Source: Mesaphorura yosii
Lineage: Eukaryota; Arthropoda; Collembola; Poduromorpha; Tullbergiidae
Direction of reading: 5' to 3'
Length of the DNA stretch: 64,000 nt
NCBI GenBank assembly: GCA_009869945.1
Contig: WIXG01000026.1
Coordinates: forward strand, 248,001-312,000
Positions 1 to 13,600 of this stretch are shown here, piece after piece. The position numbers and the translations under genes are program-made. Positions within the stretch are counted from its first letter, which is position 1, and each line of letters opens with the position of its first letter. The notes beneath the pieces were generated by a model that saw nothing but the letters and a program-made list of their open reading frames with translations, was not told the origin of the DNA and did no database searches.

Positions 1-1044
1 TGAAACGAGTAGATTTCGTCAACGGTCGCGTGGGAGCCCTGGTGAAAAAAGTACCCCGTGACAACTGAGCATTTTGGGGTGTTGAAAAGTCGAAAAGCGA
101 AGAGTTCAAGAGCAAATTTCTCAGTGATGTTTTCACACATTTTAGAGCCATCTTCGCGAGGAAATCACTCACATTTAGCACTTTTCGGAAATAGGCAGTC
201 AGGTTCACAGATGACGATGCAAAATCGAGCAGAGCGAGAAGACAGTGAAAACTGAAAATGCGCATGAGCAAAATATGGTCGCGCTGGATTTCCGGGACCG
301 CATATTAATATCTTGGAGTGCAGTGGTTAGGAGAAATCGTGTAAAATATGGGACAGCCCAGTTTTTCCAGCTGTAAAAAATTGAGTTAGATCACTGCCCT
401 GACCGAGAATGAATTTAAGTTTTCAAATTAGCTAGTATTATAAGCATAAAAATGTAATGTGCATTACTTTTGAACTCGTAAAGTAGAAAATATTGAGGCA
501 TTGAACGCAGAAGAATTATTTCATCTCCTTCACAATAGTTTCCATGTCTCAAGCGGGTCTGATTTCGTAAATAGTTGAGACTGAAATATGATTAGTTTCA
601 GACGATCAGACGAGAGTAATAATGACCTCAGTGCTTTCTAACATAAATTCCGGTTAACAAATTACTCATCTTCATAGTCGAGAAGCGTTGCTGAGATTTT
701 TCTGTACACGCGTTGTGGAAGATAAAACGTAAGACGATGCCGCTAATTGCAGACCACAATTGTCTGGCTAAGGGTCAATGACCTCTCATCAATTCAGTGT
801 AGTCTAGCATATGCTGAAATTAGAATGCAGAATATATGCTGAGTGTAGCTTTTATTTAATTTGGTGAAGCCGTATCTTGCATAGATTTTGCACAAGTTCA
901 CTTGAGCCTAGAGAATTAATTTCATAGGCAAAATATGGTACACGCCGTGGAAATTTAAGCAGCACTTGAGCTCGGTTTTGATGCTGTGATGTTCTCATTC
1001 TCATTTTTTGTGTGATCATATCGTCATTCTCATCTATTTGACAG
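1..1044. other. No gene recognised; probably intron or 5' region of the TMEM272-like gene
   Basis: No reading frame here resembles a known protein. The stretch ends in a good splice acceptor at 1041-1044 (acag) that leads into the first TMEM272-like coding exon, so at least its right-hand part is probably intron. Any further upstream exon of that gene lies here unrecognised or outside the window. Confidence 0.4.
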
Positions 1045-3822
1045 GCTTCCCCAGGCGAGGACCGTAGGCGCCAATACCGATACTCGAAATTTGTTTACGA
1101 CTCATTGGACTACGGTTCGTTGATGGGTCAGATTCGAGAGGCGAACGAGGAAGCCAGATCCGGTCTAGCCTTCTCGGCCAAATTCTTTTCAATTCTTTGC
1201 AAATCTGGTGAGTATTTCAATCTCGCGTGAGCTATTTACTATTGGCGCACGCAGCCTTTGCTTAAAGTTTGACTATTTACCAATTCAACATTTGCAGGTT
1301 TTGCGACCACATTTTTTGTGCTGCTCGCCATTCTGCCAGTGTCAATGGGCTTCGTTGGTAAGCAAATGTCATTGAAATTTGAATAGTTTGATTGCAATCT
1401 GCGTTTTAGTTAAATTCATGGATTGAGCGACACTTTCAGGATGCGAGGTGTTCTATCATTCAAAGTTCTGTCACTTATCACAATAGCGTTTGTCGGATTA
1501 CAGACCGATTTTGGCTGATAAATTTAGCAGTGTCACTTTACTTTGCTGTGCTGGCTTACAAATTTCGAGCCACGGAAGAGCTGTAACTGTCGCGTGTTGC
1601 AGTAGCAACGTATTGATTCTAGGTAGCTTTGGTTTGGGTGGCCTGCACACTACCACCCGTTCCTTGTCGATGTGGCGTGCCACCCGGCGAAGCGTAAAGA
1701 TAATGAGTCGAATCTTACTCGTGGCATGTTCCGAAAACGGGCTGCAGAATTGCGGGTCTCTTATGCGAGAATTTTACAGATGAAAGAAACCATATTTGCT
1801 TTTATTGAGAGTGTGCGCAGTCAGCCTTAAATCGTGCACATTCTGCTGCTTCGGGTTATAGTACTAGGCGCTATTTGCTGACTGTCTCATTGTACAAACA
1901 TATTTAAAGCGGTGGGGCGCTAGAAAGCAGCATAAATCATAGTGTCGACTCTCTGACAACCGACTGAAATTAACTGAGCTACAAACCGTTCTTGTCTTCT
2001 CGAAAGAGGAAGGACGACGAAATGGATAATTAACATTTTTACCTGCCTACTCTTTCTCCGCTTATTCTACTGGAGCCGAGTACAAACTTCAGACAGGAGT
2101 GTAGGTCGCTCTGTAATTGAATAATTTTTATTGTGGCAATGCAGGCGTGAGGAATTTACAGGAATGCCCGCTTCAGCCCAACCTTCCAGTCTACTTTCTG
2201 GTTGGTGGTGTTTTTGGTTTATTCAGAATAATTTGGGCTCTCTACGAACAGGTGAGTAATCTGGAAGTAATCTGGAAGCTAGTCCCGCAAACAGAAAACA
2301 AGTTGCGCGCGGTGGGTGCCGGAGCTGAGTAAACTCAGCTGCGATATGCGGTTGCATCATCAAATGAAAGTGATAAATGAGACGGCAGTCACGGTAGCTA
2401 ACTTAGGCCTGGTCTGAACACGCCAACTATTAACCCCGGCCTTGGAACGAACTCATTATGATGCAAACAAGGGAAGAAAAGAAGAGAAAGCATAGTACAC
2501 TAGTAGGGGAACAGGTAGTACTTGTATATTTAGAGTTGTGAATGACTCTTCGAATTTCTGCTCGTTGCCAGGAAATATAATCAATGACATGAAAATCCGT
2601 TTCAAGAATCGGGTCTGGGTGTCCCAGGAACGAACCAGTAAGCACACGTATTGTGCAAGCTGGTGAATGAAGGTTAATGTGAGGTCGATCATGCTTCCCA
2701 CAATGCCTGACGGGAATGGCGGCTCACTTTCACCTTGTAAGGACGGATGTAATTTTGCACAGAAATAAGCATTTTCGGCAACGCTCTTCAGGACTCAGGT
2801 CAATGGTAAATATTTTCCAACAAAACAACCTAATCTGATTAAAAGGTTTTCATATGGTTAAACGAGTTAAAAAACGTAAGTATCAAAGTCTGTCATAAAT
2901 TAAAAGAAAACTTTAGAGCTGGCTTTTGCCGCTTCCGCACCAAGCACATCCACAGCACGAGCTAATGAAATTCGAAATGCGTTTTGGTAACTTGATCCCA
3001 AGCGAAAGCACTGGAAGCTGGCGACCCATAAAGACCAAGCGGTTGCTCATGCCGAAGAAATAAACACCACACAGAATCCGCCAACCTTCGGTTCGTGCTG
3101 CGATGTTGCGTGAGCGATTCCTGTAAGAATTCTTCTAATAAAGCTAAGTGTTTGCCGTACATACAAAATTACTGACCTTTTACGCTCTGTAAGTGGAAAC
3201 ATTAACCAGATTAGATTCTCCTTGCGCGATCGCTACAAAACATTCGTCATTGAATGTAATTTGTGCATTTATCCATGTGTCATTGCTTGAACCAATGAAG
3301 TTTAACAATCTCAACGTCAAACTTCACTTTTTTGGCCGTGTGAGCGTTTCGGGAAGTCTAACTTTCCTCATAGACAAATGCGTATTAATCTCGTGAAATA
3401 ATCCAGTTGGAATTGTTCTGCCTGTGGAGTACGAGCGAGTGCGTTGGCTGTGGCATCGCATTGAAATGTGTGTTTTGTGGTTTCAGATGAAACAGCGACG
3501 CTACGAGCACTGCAACGCTTCCTTCTTTGAGGAAGACTCGGTTTTCGGTTCCACGGCATTGAAAGCTATTCAATGGCTGCTGAATGGGTTTTTGGTATTT
3601 TGGTTTCTCTTGGGATATATTTGGACCATGGGTCTGCGTGGACCAACTGGCTCACCACCGCACGTCGGGACTTTGCAGAATCCACGAGGCTGGTGCTCCA
3701 AGCAATTGTACCTTTTCTCCTTGACTCACCTCTATATCATTTATGGGCTCGCGACGGTCTTTGTTGTCATTTGGATTTTGTCTTTGTGTGTCATTCCTAT
3801 TCAACAACGCTTCAACAAATGA
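1045..3822 (+). CDS. TMEM272-like multipass membrane protein, 5'-partial (four exons)
   Basis: Four exons join in frame: 1045-1207, 1298-1357, 2145-2251 and 3487-3822 (TGA at 3820-3822). All junctions are GT-AG, with phases 1, 1 and 0. The joined product is about 221 residues: a charged, Arg/Glu-rich cytosolic-looking start, then hydrophobic segments. These include a helix around FFVLLAILPVSMGFVG, one around LPVYFLVGGVFGLFRII after a CPLQPNLP motif, one around LNGFLVFWFLLGYIW, and a C-terminal one around IYGLATVFVVIWILSLC. The Cys-Pro...Leu-Pro-Val-Tyr...Gly-Gly-Val-Phe-Gly-Leu pattern is typical of the uncharacterised TMEM272 family of small tetraspan proteins. Function is unknown in that family. 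The true start is not seen: the first exon opens in phase after an acceptor, so an upstream exon is expected. The intron between exons 3 and 4 is 1.2 kb. Family assignment is from memory of the motif pattern. Confidence 0.8.
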
Positions 3823-4465
3823 CACACGGCAACGGACGCGACCGCAGTGCCCAATGTAAATGAATTTAGAAATTATACAGAATACTGTGTCTGAAACACG
3901 CAACCTGCACTGACCTTATAAATATTGCATACAACCGACTGGCCATAAAAGAGGCCTATTTTTCTGATCGAATCCATGACTTAGCCGTCACACACAAGCG
4001 TACGCTATTAAAGTAGGTACACACCAGAGTAGAATTCAGGCCTCTATTTTCAAAATCCACAATATGTACGGAGTAAAAACAGAAACGTGCTACTTTCTCA
4101 GAGTATTACCTATTTCTGTACAATGAAGCGAGCTACTCCGAAAAATGCATAATTATAGCAAAGGATTAACTGCACCAGCAAACGCATAAAACCTTAATTA
4201 ATAGAATTTAATATTGTGTCACAAGATGCGGAATTGCTACGATGAATGCATGGAACAATGTACCTTGTGTTTGCAAGCAAAGAATTAGAAGGCCTCAGTA
4301 TCCCTAGAGTGGCCGTACGTGTTTGGTGGCGACAGGCCAAGCCCCAGTTTTGATCGCTTATTTGGGACAAGGTGGTACCATGATTAGCCAAGACTCAAAA
4401 TATTGCACGTCACTCGTCTTTTACTGTGAGCATGAAACTGATTGACGTCAATATCAACAAGTTTA
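3823..4465. other. 3' flank of the TMEM272-like gene, no further gene seen
   Basis: AT-rich sequence after the stop codon. No canonical AATAAA lies close behind the stop. An ATTAAA-like hexamer occurs near 4006-4011 and could serve as the polyadenylation signal, but this is weak. The stretch ends at the target-site duplication of the MITE. Confidence 0.3.
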
Positions 4466-4473
4466 TTGTGAAT

Positions 4474-4775
4474 CAGAGATGGAAAATATCATATTTTGAT
4501 ATATATCATATTTGGATATTTTTGATATTTATCGGATATTTTCATTTGACCCCTTTATATTTTTGATATTTATTGTCATTCCCTTCGTTCTTATGCCGAA
4601 AATTTCAAATTTTCGTACTCTTTGGCGTGTTTTAAAATATCAAAAATATCACGATATTTTCCCGAAAACATGCGCAAAATGCTTTAAAGCTCGTTGGTAA
4701 TCATTTTAAGTCAAAATATGAAAATATCAAAATATCACTCGATATCTATCGGATATGTATCTAGTACCATCCCTG
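4474..4775. mobile_element. hAT-type MITE, 302 bp, with perfect 8-bp target-site duplication
   Basis: The element begins CAGAGATGG at 4474 and ends CCATCCCTG at 4775. These are near-perfect 9-bp terminal inverted repeats of the CAGRGATGG type that is common in hAT-superfamily elements. It is flanked on both sides by the identical 8-mer TTGTGAAT (4466-4473 and 4776-4783), the target-site length expected of hAT transposition. The interior is packed with GATATTT/AAATATC motifs in both orientations near each end, so the subterminal regions are largely self-complementary. There is no transposase reading frame, so it is a non-autonomous element needing a source copy elsewhere. The intact duplication and paired ends suggest a fairly recent insertion. 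Confidence 0.85.
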
Positions 4776-4783
4776 TTGTGAAT

Positions 4784-7700
4784 ACTGACTGAAATTGGAG
4801 ATTCAATGTCATATTTTATGATAACTATTAAAACCTCAAAACTAATTAGAATTAGGTCGTATTATTCATATAAAGCATCCAATGTAAATAGACCATATAA
4901 AAGATCATAGAATTTCGAGCCACCTGGCTGTTTCAATTTTCTTGAAGGGAAACGATTTGTTGCTATATTGGAACCTGCATCAACCTGCCCCTAAATATAA
5001 TTAAGAGCCTGCTTCTTTGAAGCGGCAATTAATAGATTTGTATATGCAAGCACTACTTTCATATAATTAAAATTATGCTAAGGTGCTAATTAAGGATTTG
5101 TTCAACTGGAGGCTGTGAACTGACAGTTGCTGTTGGAGGTTTCAGATTAATATTACAATGAAGATTGGGTTGTAGAAGAAGGACAAAATTAGCACCAAAC
5201 TTTCCCATAGCAAAGTCCTACTCGTGTTTTAAAAATTCTGGTTAAGAATATAGTATTTCATAACCATAAGAATGAAGGATGATACGCAAGAAAGGTTCTA
5301 AAGGCTCTAATTAGCAACTCTCCTGTCGAAAAAGACAAGTGGCGAAGGATGGAGTAAGAAAGAGAGGTGAGTTGAGTTGAGTTGGAAATACGAGCCAAAC
5401 TAGAACACGGAAAAGAAAAATTCCACTTGACGCGTTTCCAAGCGTGTGCTGAGGAGGCTGTTAATATTGTTGGATAACTTGCAAGCGTCTCACATTTCGC
5501 CACGTTCAAACCAGGGCGAAAGTGCGGTCGCGGGAGCCATGATCGTGAAGAACCTTCTTAATTGTTAATATTTTCATGTTCTACACTATTATTACAAATT
5601 CAAATTCAAGACAAATTTCTTGGTGCGTATTTAATTTTACACATTTAGGAATGCGTGCACAAGGATTAAGCATTACTGAAGGTGGGAATTAGTTATTAGC
5701 ACAATGTTTGGGGGTTTCGATTTGTCTGGACGAATGAACGAGAAGCCGAGATGAGACCTGTTACTAACAGGCTGTTAGTAATACACTAAGAAATTAGGAG
5801 CCATGCGTGAACGAGTTTAAAACTTGTCTCATTAAAAATGTAATTCAAATTACGTGTAAATTAGTGAATTAAGGTCTGTCGTCGTGTCCACATTTTCTTA
5901 GAAATCGCAATGAGTCTAGAGTTTGTCCAGTGTCGGATGAGTGATTCGGGAAAGGGAGGAAAGACTTTACGTTCTACCGCTGTTTTTGAAAAGAACGAAC
6001 TTGACGGAAATAATGACTTCTTGGAATATAGTTCCTTGTTCACCTTTGCCCTAACTTAAAACAAAACGAAAGAAAAGAAAGTTCAAACAACATTGCAATT
6101 ATGTACACGTGTACCTTGCCCTCACAAAACCTGACTTTCTCCTCAGACGCCGTACTCCCTTGTGTTGACAAATATCCACCAACCCAATCAGAATATGAAT
6201 ATTCTACTCTATTTCAAGATTAAGCTTATCTGTGCCATGATATATGTAAATACATTCGGTCCGATGAATAAATTATATTATTGCTAATTCTAGATTCTTA
6301 GGAGTGATGTACTTTTATTCAAGACAGATTGCCAATAAAGCACAAATGTATCCCTTGATCGTATTTCAGCATGAACCTGACATGATCCTTGATGCGATGA
6401 TTGGATGAAAATGATGGCCGACAGCGTGCGACGAATCAGGAACTCACATACAAATAAGATAGAGAAAGATGATGTTGAGTTGATAAAAAATCTGAATACA
6501 ATAACAATATTCATACCTTTTCAAATTGTGGGCTGTTCTTCTGTTGGAGTAAATCTGCATATGATGTGTCAAAATGGGAAAAGGATGGCATGGCATGAAC
6601 GCAGCCTCTGAGTAGAATTTATTTCCCCTATCATTCACTCATTGCGCCGTGAATATTACAATTTGCCGAGTCGCTCAATTCAATCATCGACATGTCACAT
6701 GCCGAGCTGAGCCTGTCAGCACAGGCGTGAGTCTGCTACTATATTGTGTGTTCGGTTACTGTGAGCCGACAAATAACGGCACGGCAGAAAGTTAATAATT
6801 TTTATTTCTGTTTCGGATCAAAAGTCATGCTCGTCGGATATTGGGCTCAGCTACGTTGGAAGAGCAAAACCCTAGCGAGAATATCGAGCGACCAGATTGG
6901 TAATCAAAAACGAAATGACAAAATCGAGATAGAAACAGTTTTATAATGTAAAATTAAATAGACTGAATATTACGTCGTTACTTGTTCGTCAAGAGGGGAC
7001 TTTCATAATCAATCAGAGCACTGGAGGCGACAACACAGAAAAATATGAATTTTACATGCTGTAATGTGGAGGACTAAAATAAGTGCATAAAAAATTTGAA
7101 AGGGGACTTGTAGCTTACGCACCACATAACAACCGATCGTCATGTTCTAGCTTCATAAGTACACAGTCTACGCGCACCTTCCCTTGTTGTTTAATCCAAT
7201 GCAGCTAATCTGCTAGGGAATATGACTACATATCTCCTTCATGAAAATATAGAAACGTGACATGAGCAAATGAAGGCGTCATATATACATGGACAAAGTT
7301 CTAGAGTAGTTAAAATGCAAAGCACAAGCAGATCTTCCACATTGTTTCTGTGTGTTTCTGACTCAACACAAGTATACACATGGACTCTCTGCTTTCAACT
7401 GCATCAAAGGAGTCTAAAGTAGTCCGATTCAAGCCACTACAAATCTGATGTCACCTGAATCTGAAATCTGAGTAGCAGAAGCTGCAATGGATACATTGTA
7501 AGCTGATAATTTGATAATTTATTCATCGCCTTTCACCATTCCATTCCCATCGAGAATATTGTTAGTCACAAGACAAATTGCCCTTGCCTGGTGGAAGGAA
7601 AGTTAAATCAGTGACCATGAAGGCAGTAAATATCAGTGTGAAAAATTTCACTCGTTGAGCTTCGCACACTTCAAATTAGGAAATGCAGCAAGAAAGGATA

Positions 7701-10074
7701 AAAAATTAACACGGATAATTTGTATTTATTGCAGTTATAGATTATTGGAAATTACACACCAATAAATAATATCCGAATTTATTCTTAAAAATGACAAAAG
7801 TTACACGTTACATTGCACGCTGGAACGACCTCAAATGCGTATGCACCGTGAAGAGTTGCTTGCTTGTGATGCAGCATCTCTTCGTTCGACTTGGCAGTTA
7901 TCTTTTGCTGTGCCGAATTATCCGAAAAAAATTCTTGCCTGCTTCATGTGGACCATCATAATGAGTTTTCAAACTCCACTTTTCCGTCTTTTTAAACATC
8001 TGTTCCTACAACATTCAATAATTCGATTCAATTCAATATTGCACTGCGAATTTTGTAAATTCGTCTCGCTTTTTCATTTTATTGCTCTGAGCCAATGAAT
8101 TGTATTCGAGTGAATCTCTGCTGCAATAGTTTACGGAAATACAAAAAGCCTCTTCGCATGAACCCCAGGCTTCCTATATTGAATTCTGATTATCCAAACC
8201 CAACCAAAAATGTAGTGATCACACTTTAGTATTATTTCATCGTTTTTATATTGTTAAATTTTTGTTCAATTATAGCGGGAAGGAATGCGACCTTTTTAAC
8301 GAATAAGCTTCGAAAGGGAAAGTGAAACTGACAAGGCGCATTGCTTTTTAATTAGTTTGCATATGATGCTGACTGAAGTAATCTCGTTTCGCGCAGAACA
8401 CGATGCGGGAGGTTCGTTTTCTTTTCCACATTGTGCACGCAAAGCTTCAGGGAATTCTCAACGCTAAAGGTAAATTCAGGCTCATTGTTGTGTCTCAAAA
8501 TTTCAACGCATGAACATGTGTTCAATATTTTGGTTTAGTAGGTTGAGACGGATTGGCGTCACATGACTCATGATTAGTGTGAGGAAGCAAGCTGGTGTTT
8601 GCAGGACATCGACATTAACGTGCAATTTAAATGGATTAGAGAGACTACGTACAACTTGACATGTTGTTGTTGTCGTTTGTTAAAATGTAAAAACATTTAT
8701 AAAGGTTGGCAGTGTGGAGCGAAAAGTCACAAAACGTGAAATGAAGTGTGCTCCAAATTGTTGAATATGAGAGATTAGCGTCAGTTCTTTTCTATTAAGT
8801 AATAAATGATGACGAAATGCTGCAGAAAACGTTAAGTACTTGTTAAAAGGTGCGGATGGCTGTGAGGAGAGAAATGAAGACGATCATTAATCATTCTCCA
8901 GTTTTATTACATTAACTGCGTCCTGACTCGAGTTTCCTTTGCGTGAGTGCCCAAACTGCCTACGAAGAGCGTGCTGGCTAATACTAAGTAACTGTACTTT
9001 TTGTTTCGGTGCGTGTGCTCGTGAGCAGAATTACGGGAGACCGGCAATTGATGCGTTCAATTGCATAATCTCTCTCACCGGCTTCCGTGCGCGGTACCAC
9101 TGCGAGATGCAAAAGTGCTGATGAGGATGACGACGTTTGATGAGGGGCACCCTTCGACTGACAAGCGAATCCTATTTTGAACGTCAAAACATTCACTGGG
9201 CCCAATGCACCATAAAATAGGATATCCAAACTCCAAATAGAGAGTCTTGCTCCATTCATGTTCGAAATAATCAATTGCAGACTCAGACTAGTGGAAAATT
9301 ATCGTGCCGTATTCAAAAGCAGCTAGTAGGATCCATTACAGGTTCTCTTTATGATACGAGGCGCCGCGCTGGCAGACGCAACAAACTCGAAATGAAAGAG
9401 TTTAAGTCAATCAATCTGTATCACGTCATCGATCTTTCTAATGAGTCCAAAATGCATCCCTCGAAGATTTTAACAGTTCCAGTTCTTTGGTCGATGCTGG
9501 CTGAATTTATGCTAATGCGCACATTTTGATCAGATACCAAATCCGATTACTAGTCATATCAACAAGCAATAACAAGTAAATATGCTACTCAAGATTTCAA
9601 AAGTAAAATCATGCCATACAACTATCATACTGTTCTTGAATATCTTTGCACCGTTCAGATTAAACCGAAATGAGTAGTTGCTCGTGTTTTGCAAAAGCAA
9701 GGTTATTAATGAAACAAGTGCTAAAAATAAGTTTGCAAATTTTGAACTTTCCAAGCGATGACGTGAAATTATTTTGACAAACATAACAATGACGGAGGTA
9801 CGATGTTCCGTAGTATCTCACGTTTCCTATGCTTTCTTTGGTGTCTGTTTTCAGTCTGCAATCCGGTTCCACCTTGGCGAACATACTTTGCAGTAATAGC
9901 AAAACAAAACCATTCCTTCAAAACGAGAAAAGACCAACAATTTTAACAATGATTACTGAATTTCTTTTGTGTTGATTAACTTAGAAGTTTATACGCAATA
10001 GAGAAGACGATGAATGTAATGAACGAAACAGTTACATCACACCTTGTCGCGATCATACCCAGGTGTGTTTAACT
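4784..10074. other. Long intergenic stretch without a recognisable gene
   Basis: Both strands show only short open frames (under about 100 codons), with no domain-like pattern and no chain of frames linked by good splice sites. The sequence is AT-rich and low in obvious repeats. Nothing here can be annotated beyond non-coding DNA. It lies between the TMEM272-like gene and the Gsx gene and could carry regulatory DNA for either, but no specific site can be defended. Confidence 0.45.
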
Positions 10075-10699
10075 GTTGAGCACTTGAGCAGTTTGGCAGA
10101 TCGATCTGCGCAAGTGCCAAAGCAAAATTCATGAGTTCAATTTGGCAGAATTTGAACAGAAAACTGAGCACATTTTTAACTTTACGGGTGTCAGATAATT
10201 TAATCGTGGTAATTCTAATTTAATGGCAAGTCCTTCCCACGAATGTCCAACAACTCTGGAAGATGATGCTAGCGCTATCTTGGAAGTAATCACAAACCAC
10301 AGCATTGCAGCCGCAAAGGGAGTTAACTTACGCACCTTGATAACCTTTCCAATTGATATGCTTGACGCCAAGAAGTTCAAAGACAAAACTCTCGCCTCAG
10401 GCTTCCTCGATATGCGCTGATCGTGGGCATTTTCGGGCTGTTTATGGAACTGAAAGCTATTTGATCGCTCCTGCACTTGTAGTTCGTACAACTGGCTAAG
10501 TTTACGACTCTAATCAACTCTATCATTAACAAATCAAACAAGGTTCCATTTTGTAATTATTAAAGTTGATTTAATTTCAAACAGAAGAATTAACGCCATC
10601 AAGAACAAACGTGAAAATTCGTAAATGTTTGAGACTTGGCAGATGCAATTGCGTGCAATTTTGGTCAAATAGTTAGGCGGATCTGCCAAAGTGCTCAAC
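10075..10699. repeat. Inverted-repeat-bounded unit, ~625 bp, possible old MITE
   Basis: The left arm, 10075-10102, reads gttgagcac + 8-nt insert + tttggcagatc. The right arm, 10680-10699, is the exact reverse complement of that sequence without the 8-nt insert (ttgagcag), giving 20 matching bases. The arms enclose about 580 bp. A 120-codon minus-strand frame (10129-10491) lies inside but resembles no protein I know. No clean target-site duplication was found next to the arms. This could be a degraded transposon with terminal inverted repeats or a chance inverted duplication. Confidence 0.4.
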
Positions 10700-13600
10700 T
10701 GCCAATCTCAACTTGAGTACCCCTCATATAAACGGTTAGGTCGGCAGTCTTATAAACTAAGAAAGATGTGTACTTAATTGTTATCTGAACGATTTTCAAC
10801 ATTTTTCGCGTTTGATGTATTTAAAGTATTTATGTTTATTACATGTATTACGCTTCAAGTCTATTCTGAAATAAGTGAGAACAAATCTTAACAAACTTTC
10901 AATTTTAGATTATTTACTCAATTTTGTAGCTTCAGTATAAACATGATTCTGTTAGCTGTTTCAGTCAATTTAATCGCGTGCCCAAATATCATTTACTGGT
11001 TTTAATCTTTCCGTCTCTTTTAAAACTCCAAATTATATGAATTTTTGACAAACAGATGCGCACCCACAGTAGAGCTCCACAACACGCTTGTCTTTACATT
11101 TGGGACAGACTGAAGCCTCGCCAAACAATATGCTTTCCATCAAACCACTTTCTGGTGGACAGAGTAAATAACGCGTCAGCTTTAATAACGCCGCCACATT
11201 GTTTGTGGACCAGCCAATATAGTATTTATGTCAACAAATGACGGTTGCCGATTTCAAGAACATTTCATCTCAATATCATTAGCAAACACGTAACGAGGGT
11301 ATGATCCACTTTTAAGCAGGAATTGAAAAATATACGGTTTTCAGTCTCACCACAACCACCACCGCACGATACCCAACAAGAGACCGGAATCGGCGAGATT
11401 TATAAAATGATGTTTACAACAAAATTCTCAATTTCTTCAAGCACAATTGGAAATGTTTTTGGAATAGCATTTTAGCATAATTTGATGAGAACAAATAAAT
11501 CATCTCCACCGCACAGATGTGATCGCCAGGGAACAACATTTCTGACACGTAATTTGTCAGAGCGGAAAATGCCGAGCTCTAAGTGAATTTAATAAAATAA
11601 ACATTCGACCAAGTCACAAGAATGCGATGCAAAGGGCCGTCGAAGAATTTAATTAATCAGTTAATCCTGCACATCAAATTAATTTTGTAAATTACAAGAG
11701 CAAGGCCCTTGAGGAAACTAGTCTCTAGCATTACCTGAATGCTGAGTATCGCAGAATTTCTTCCTCAATCGATTAAGGCAATTTTGAGTAATTTAGAATG
11801 TGATTTGAACATTTATTCCGCGAAGCCTCGACTCGCGAAGAACATAACGCTGGGCGCTTTATTGATAGGTTTCTCAGTCTGTAATTTGACTTGAACCATA
11901 AATCAAGATGGCATGGGAAATAAATTGTCTGCCAGTGACGAGTAGAGAATTAAAAAGTGATGTGCAATTAAATGATGAGCGAGTTAAAATCTCTGTACTC
12001 TTTGAAAACTAATTGAAATTCAAGTAGATTGCGTTAAACAATAAATTGAACCTACTTTTCTCATCTTATTCCTTACTTGCAATTGTGCTTGTGTAATTAA
12101 TATAATCAAAAAAATGAATTGATCTTTTTCTAACAACCAAAGTGTGTTCTAGTTGGCTTCAAGCTTCAATCCAACAATTTTTTTGTATAAATTAGCCCAT
12201 TTACGCAGCGAACTCATCACCAAGAGGGTTCAGCATGCCCAACTTCACCTCTCGCCCGTTGCTCTTTTTGGTACCCAAACTCAAGCACCTTGTATAATTT
12301 ATGGCCTTTTTCTCTTTTTTGGATGAACCTGGGTGCAGGGAAGCCAACAACTTTTTATGCTATCATTCGAGGCCTCATCACCGCAGCGGGACTCCAATCT
12401 TCTTCTAAAGAGAGGAATTTAGTGAACCGAACAGGATTCTTTACAACTCAAGACCAATCTGTCTTTCAGATGAAGAATATCAGTCCGTCATCGGGACCAG
12501 CACCAACACGTCGCATTAGACTTTCAAATGAGCCTATGTTTAAGTGGATTATTCGTAGATTAAATTCATGCGAATAACTTTCTTAAATGGACACGATTAA
12601 ATCGCGAACTTCTAACGCTAAGCGGACATACATTCCGTCAATTGAAATCACAATTTCACACATGTCAAGCAAGTCTTTGCATCATAAACCGTATAATTTA
12701 CAAGTAGAAGAGGGTTATTATGTCAAAAGAGTGAAATTTGTGAAGTGATTTGTGACTGATGATAATTCTGTTTGACTCCACTTCCTTTGGCATTCAAATG
12801 CAGGCATTTGTTCAGTAATTTACTCGATGATCGACACGACGACGAAGAGTTGATGTTGGAGATTAGAACCCGATTGACATGAAAGCTATCAGATAGTCAT
12901 TATTTTCATTTATGTAATTATCGATAATCTTTTTTTAAATGATAACTTCATTATGCATTGAGAGTTCAATGGTTTCGACGTAATTTTATGAGGCAATACA
13001 CATTTACATGTAAGGTACTCGGGCGCCGGCAAGAGATGACACGATGAAGCTTTGCATTTTTCTTGGTAGCCTGAGCACGTCAACTCACATTACACGACTC
13101 GCATGCATATTTAGACTCGCCCACGCATAATAACTTGTATCTTGACAAAAGAGTTAAATGCAAGGAGGAAAATTACGGTGCACAGCCTGTAGTAATCACA
13201 GTGCGTAAGCTTCGAACAAAGCTGACCTCGATTATTGTCAAGCATGCCACCCTCTCACTGAATTGGTGCTTGTGTGACTGCGATATTCATGCCCGCTTTA
13301 AATATTCTGAAATTTTCGCAGAATAGATATAAATGCTGGGACGACAAATTATAAGCTACTTGTGTCCTTTGGCCAGGTTCATGCGCTCAGTTCTCGGCAT
13401 CGGTCACTTGATTATAGGGCCGCGTCGTTCATTGAAAACTTGGCCGTGCAGCAGTTCACGTTGAATGGAAATGATGTAAAAAATCCCTTTGTTGTGAAAA
13501 ATGATACAGAATGAAAGAACACGTTAGTCGGGATACAAATTGAGAAAAGGTGGGTTCGTCCGCTTTTATTTTGCACCCGGTATGTGAGATTTTTTCTTTT

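Noticed and set aside
10129..10491. 120-codon minus frame as a gene
   Set aside because: No family resemblance, overlaps another open frame on the plus strand, and sits inside an inverted-repeat unit. Not supported as a host gene.
11640..11700. Cluster of TAAT/ATTA cores as a Gsx autoregulatory site
   Set aside because: Such cores are frequent by chance in AT-rich DNA and there is no conserved arrangement to defend the claim.
12290..12577. Plus-strand frame with LGAGKPTTFY, resembling an ABC-type Walker A loop
   Set aside because: The Walker lysine is followed by Pro, not Thr/Ser-Thr. No Walker B, signature motif or neighbouring exon is present. Likely chance.
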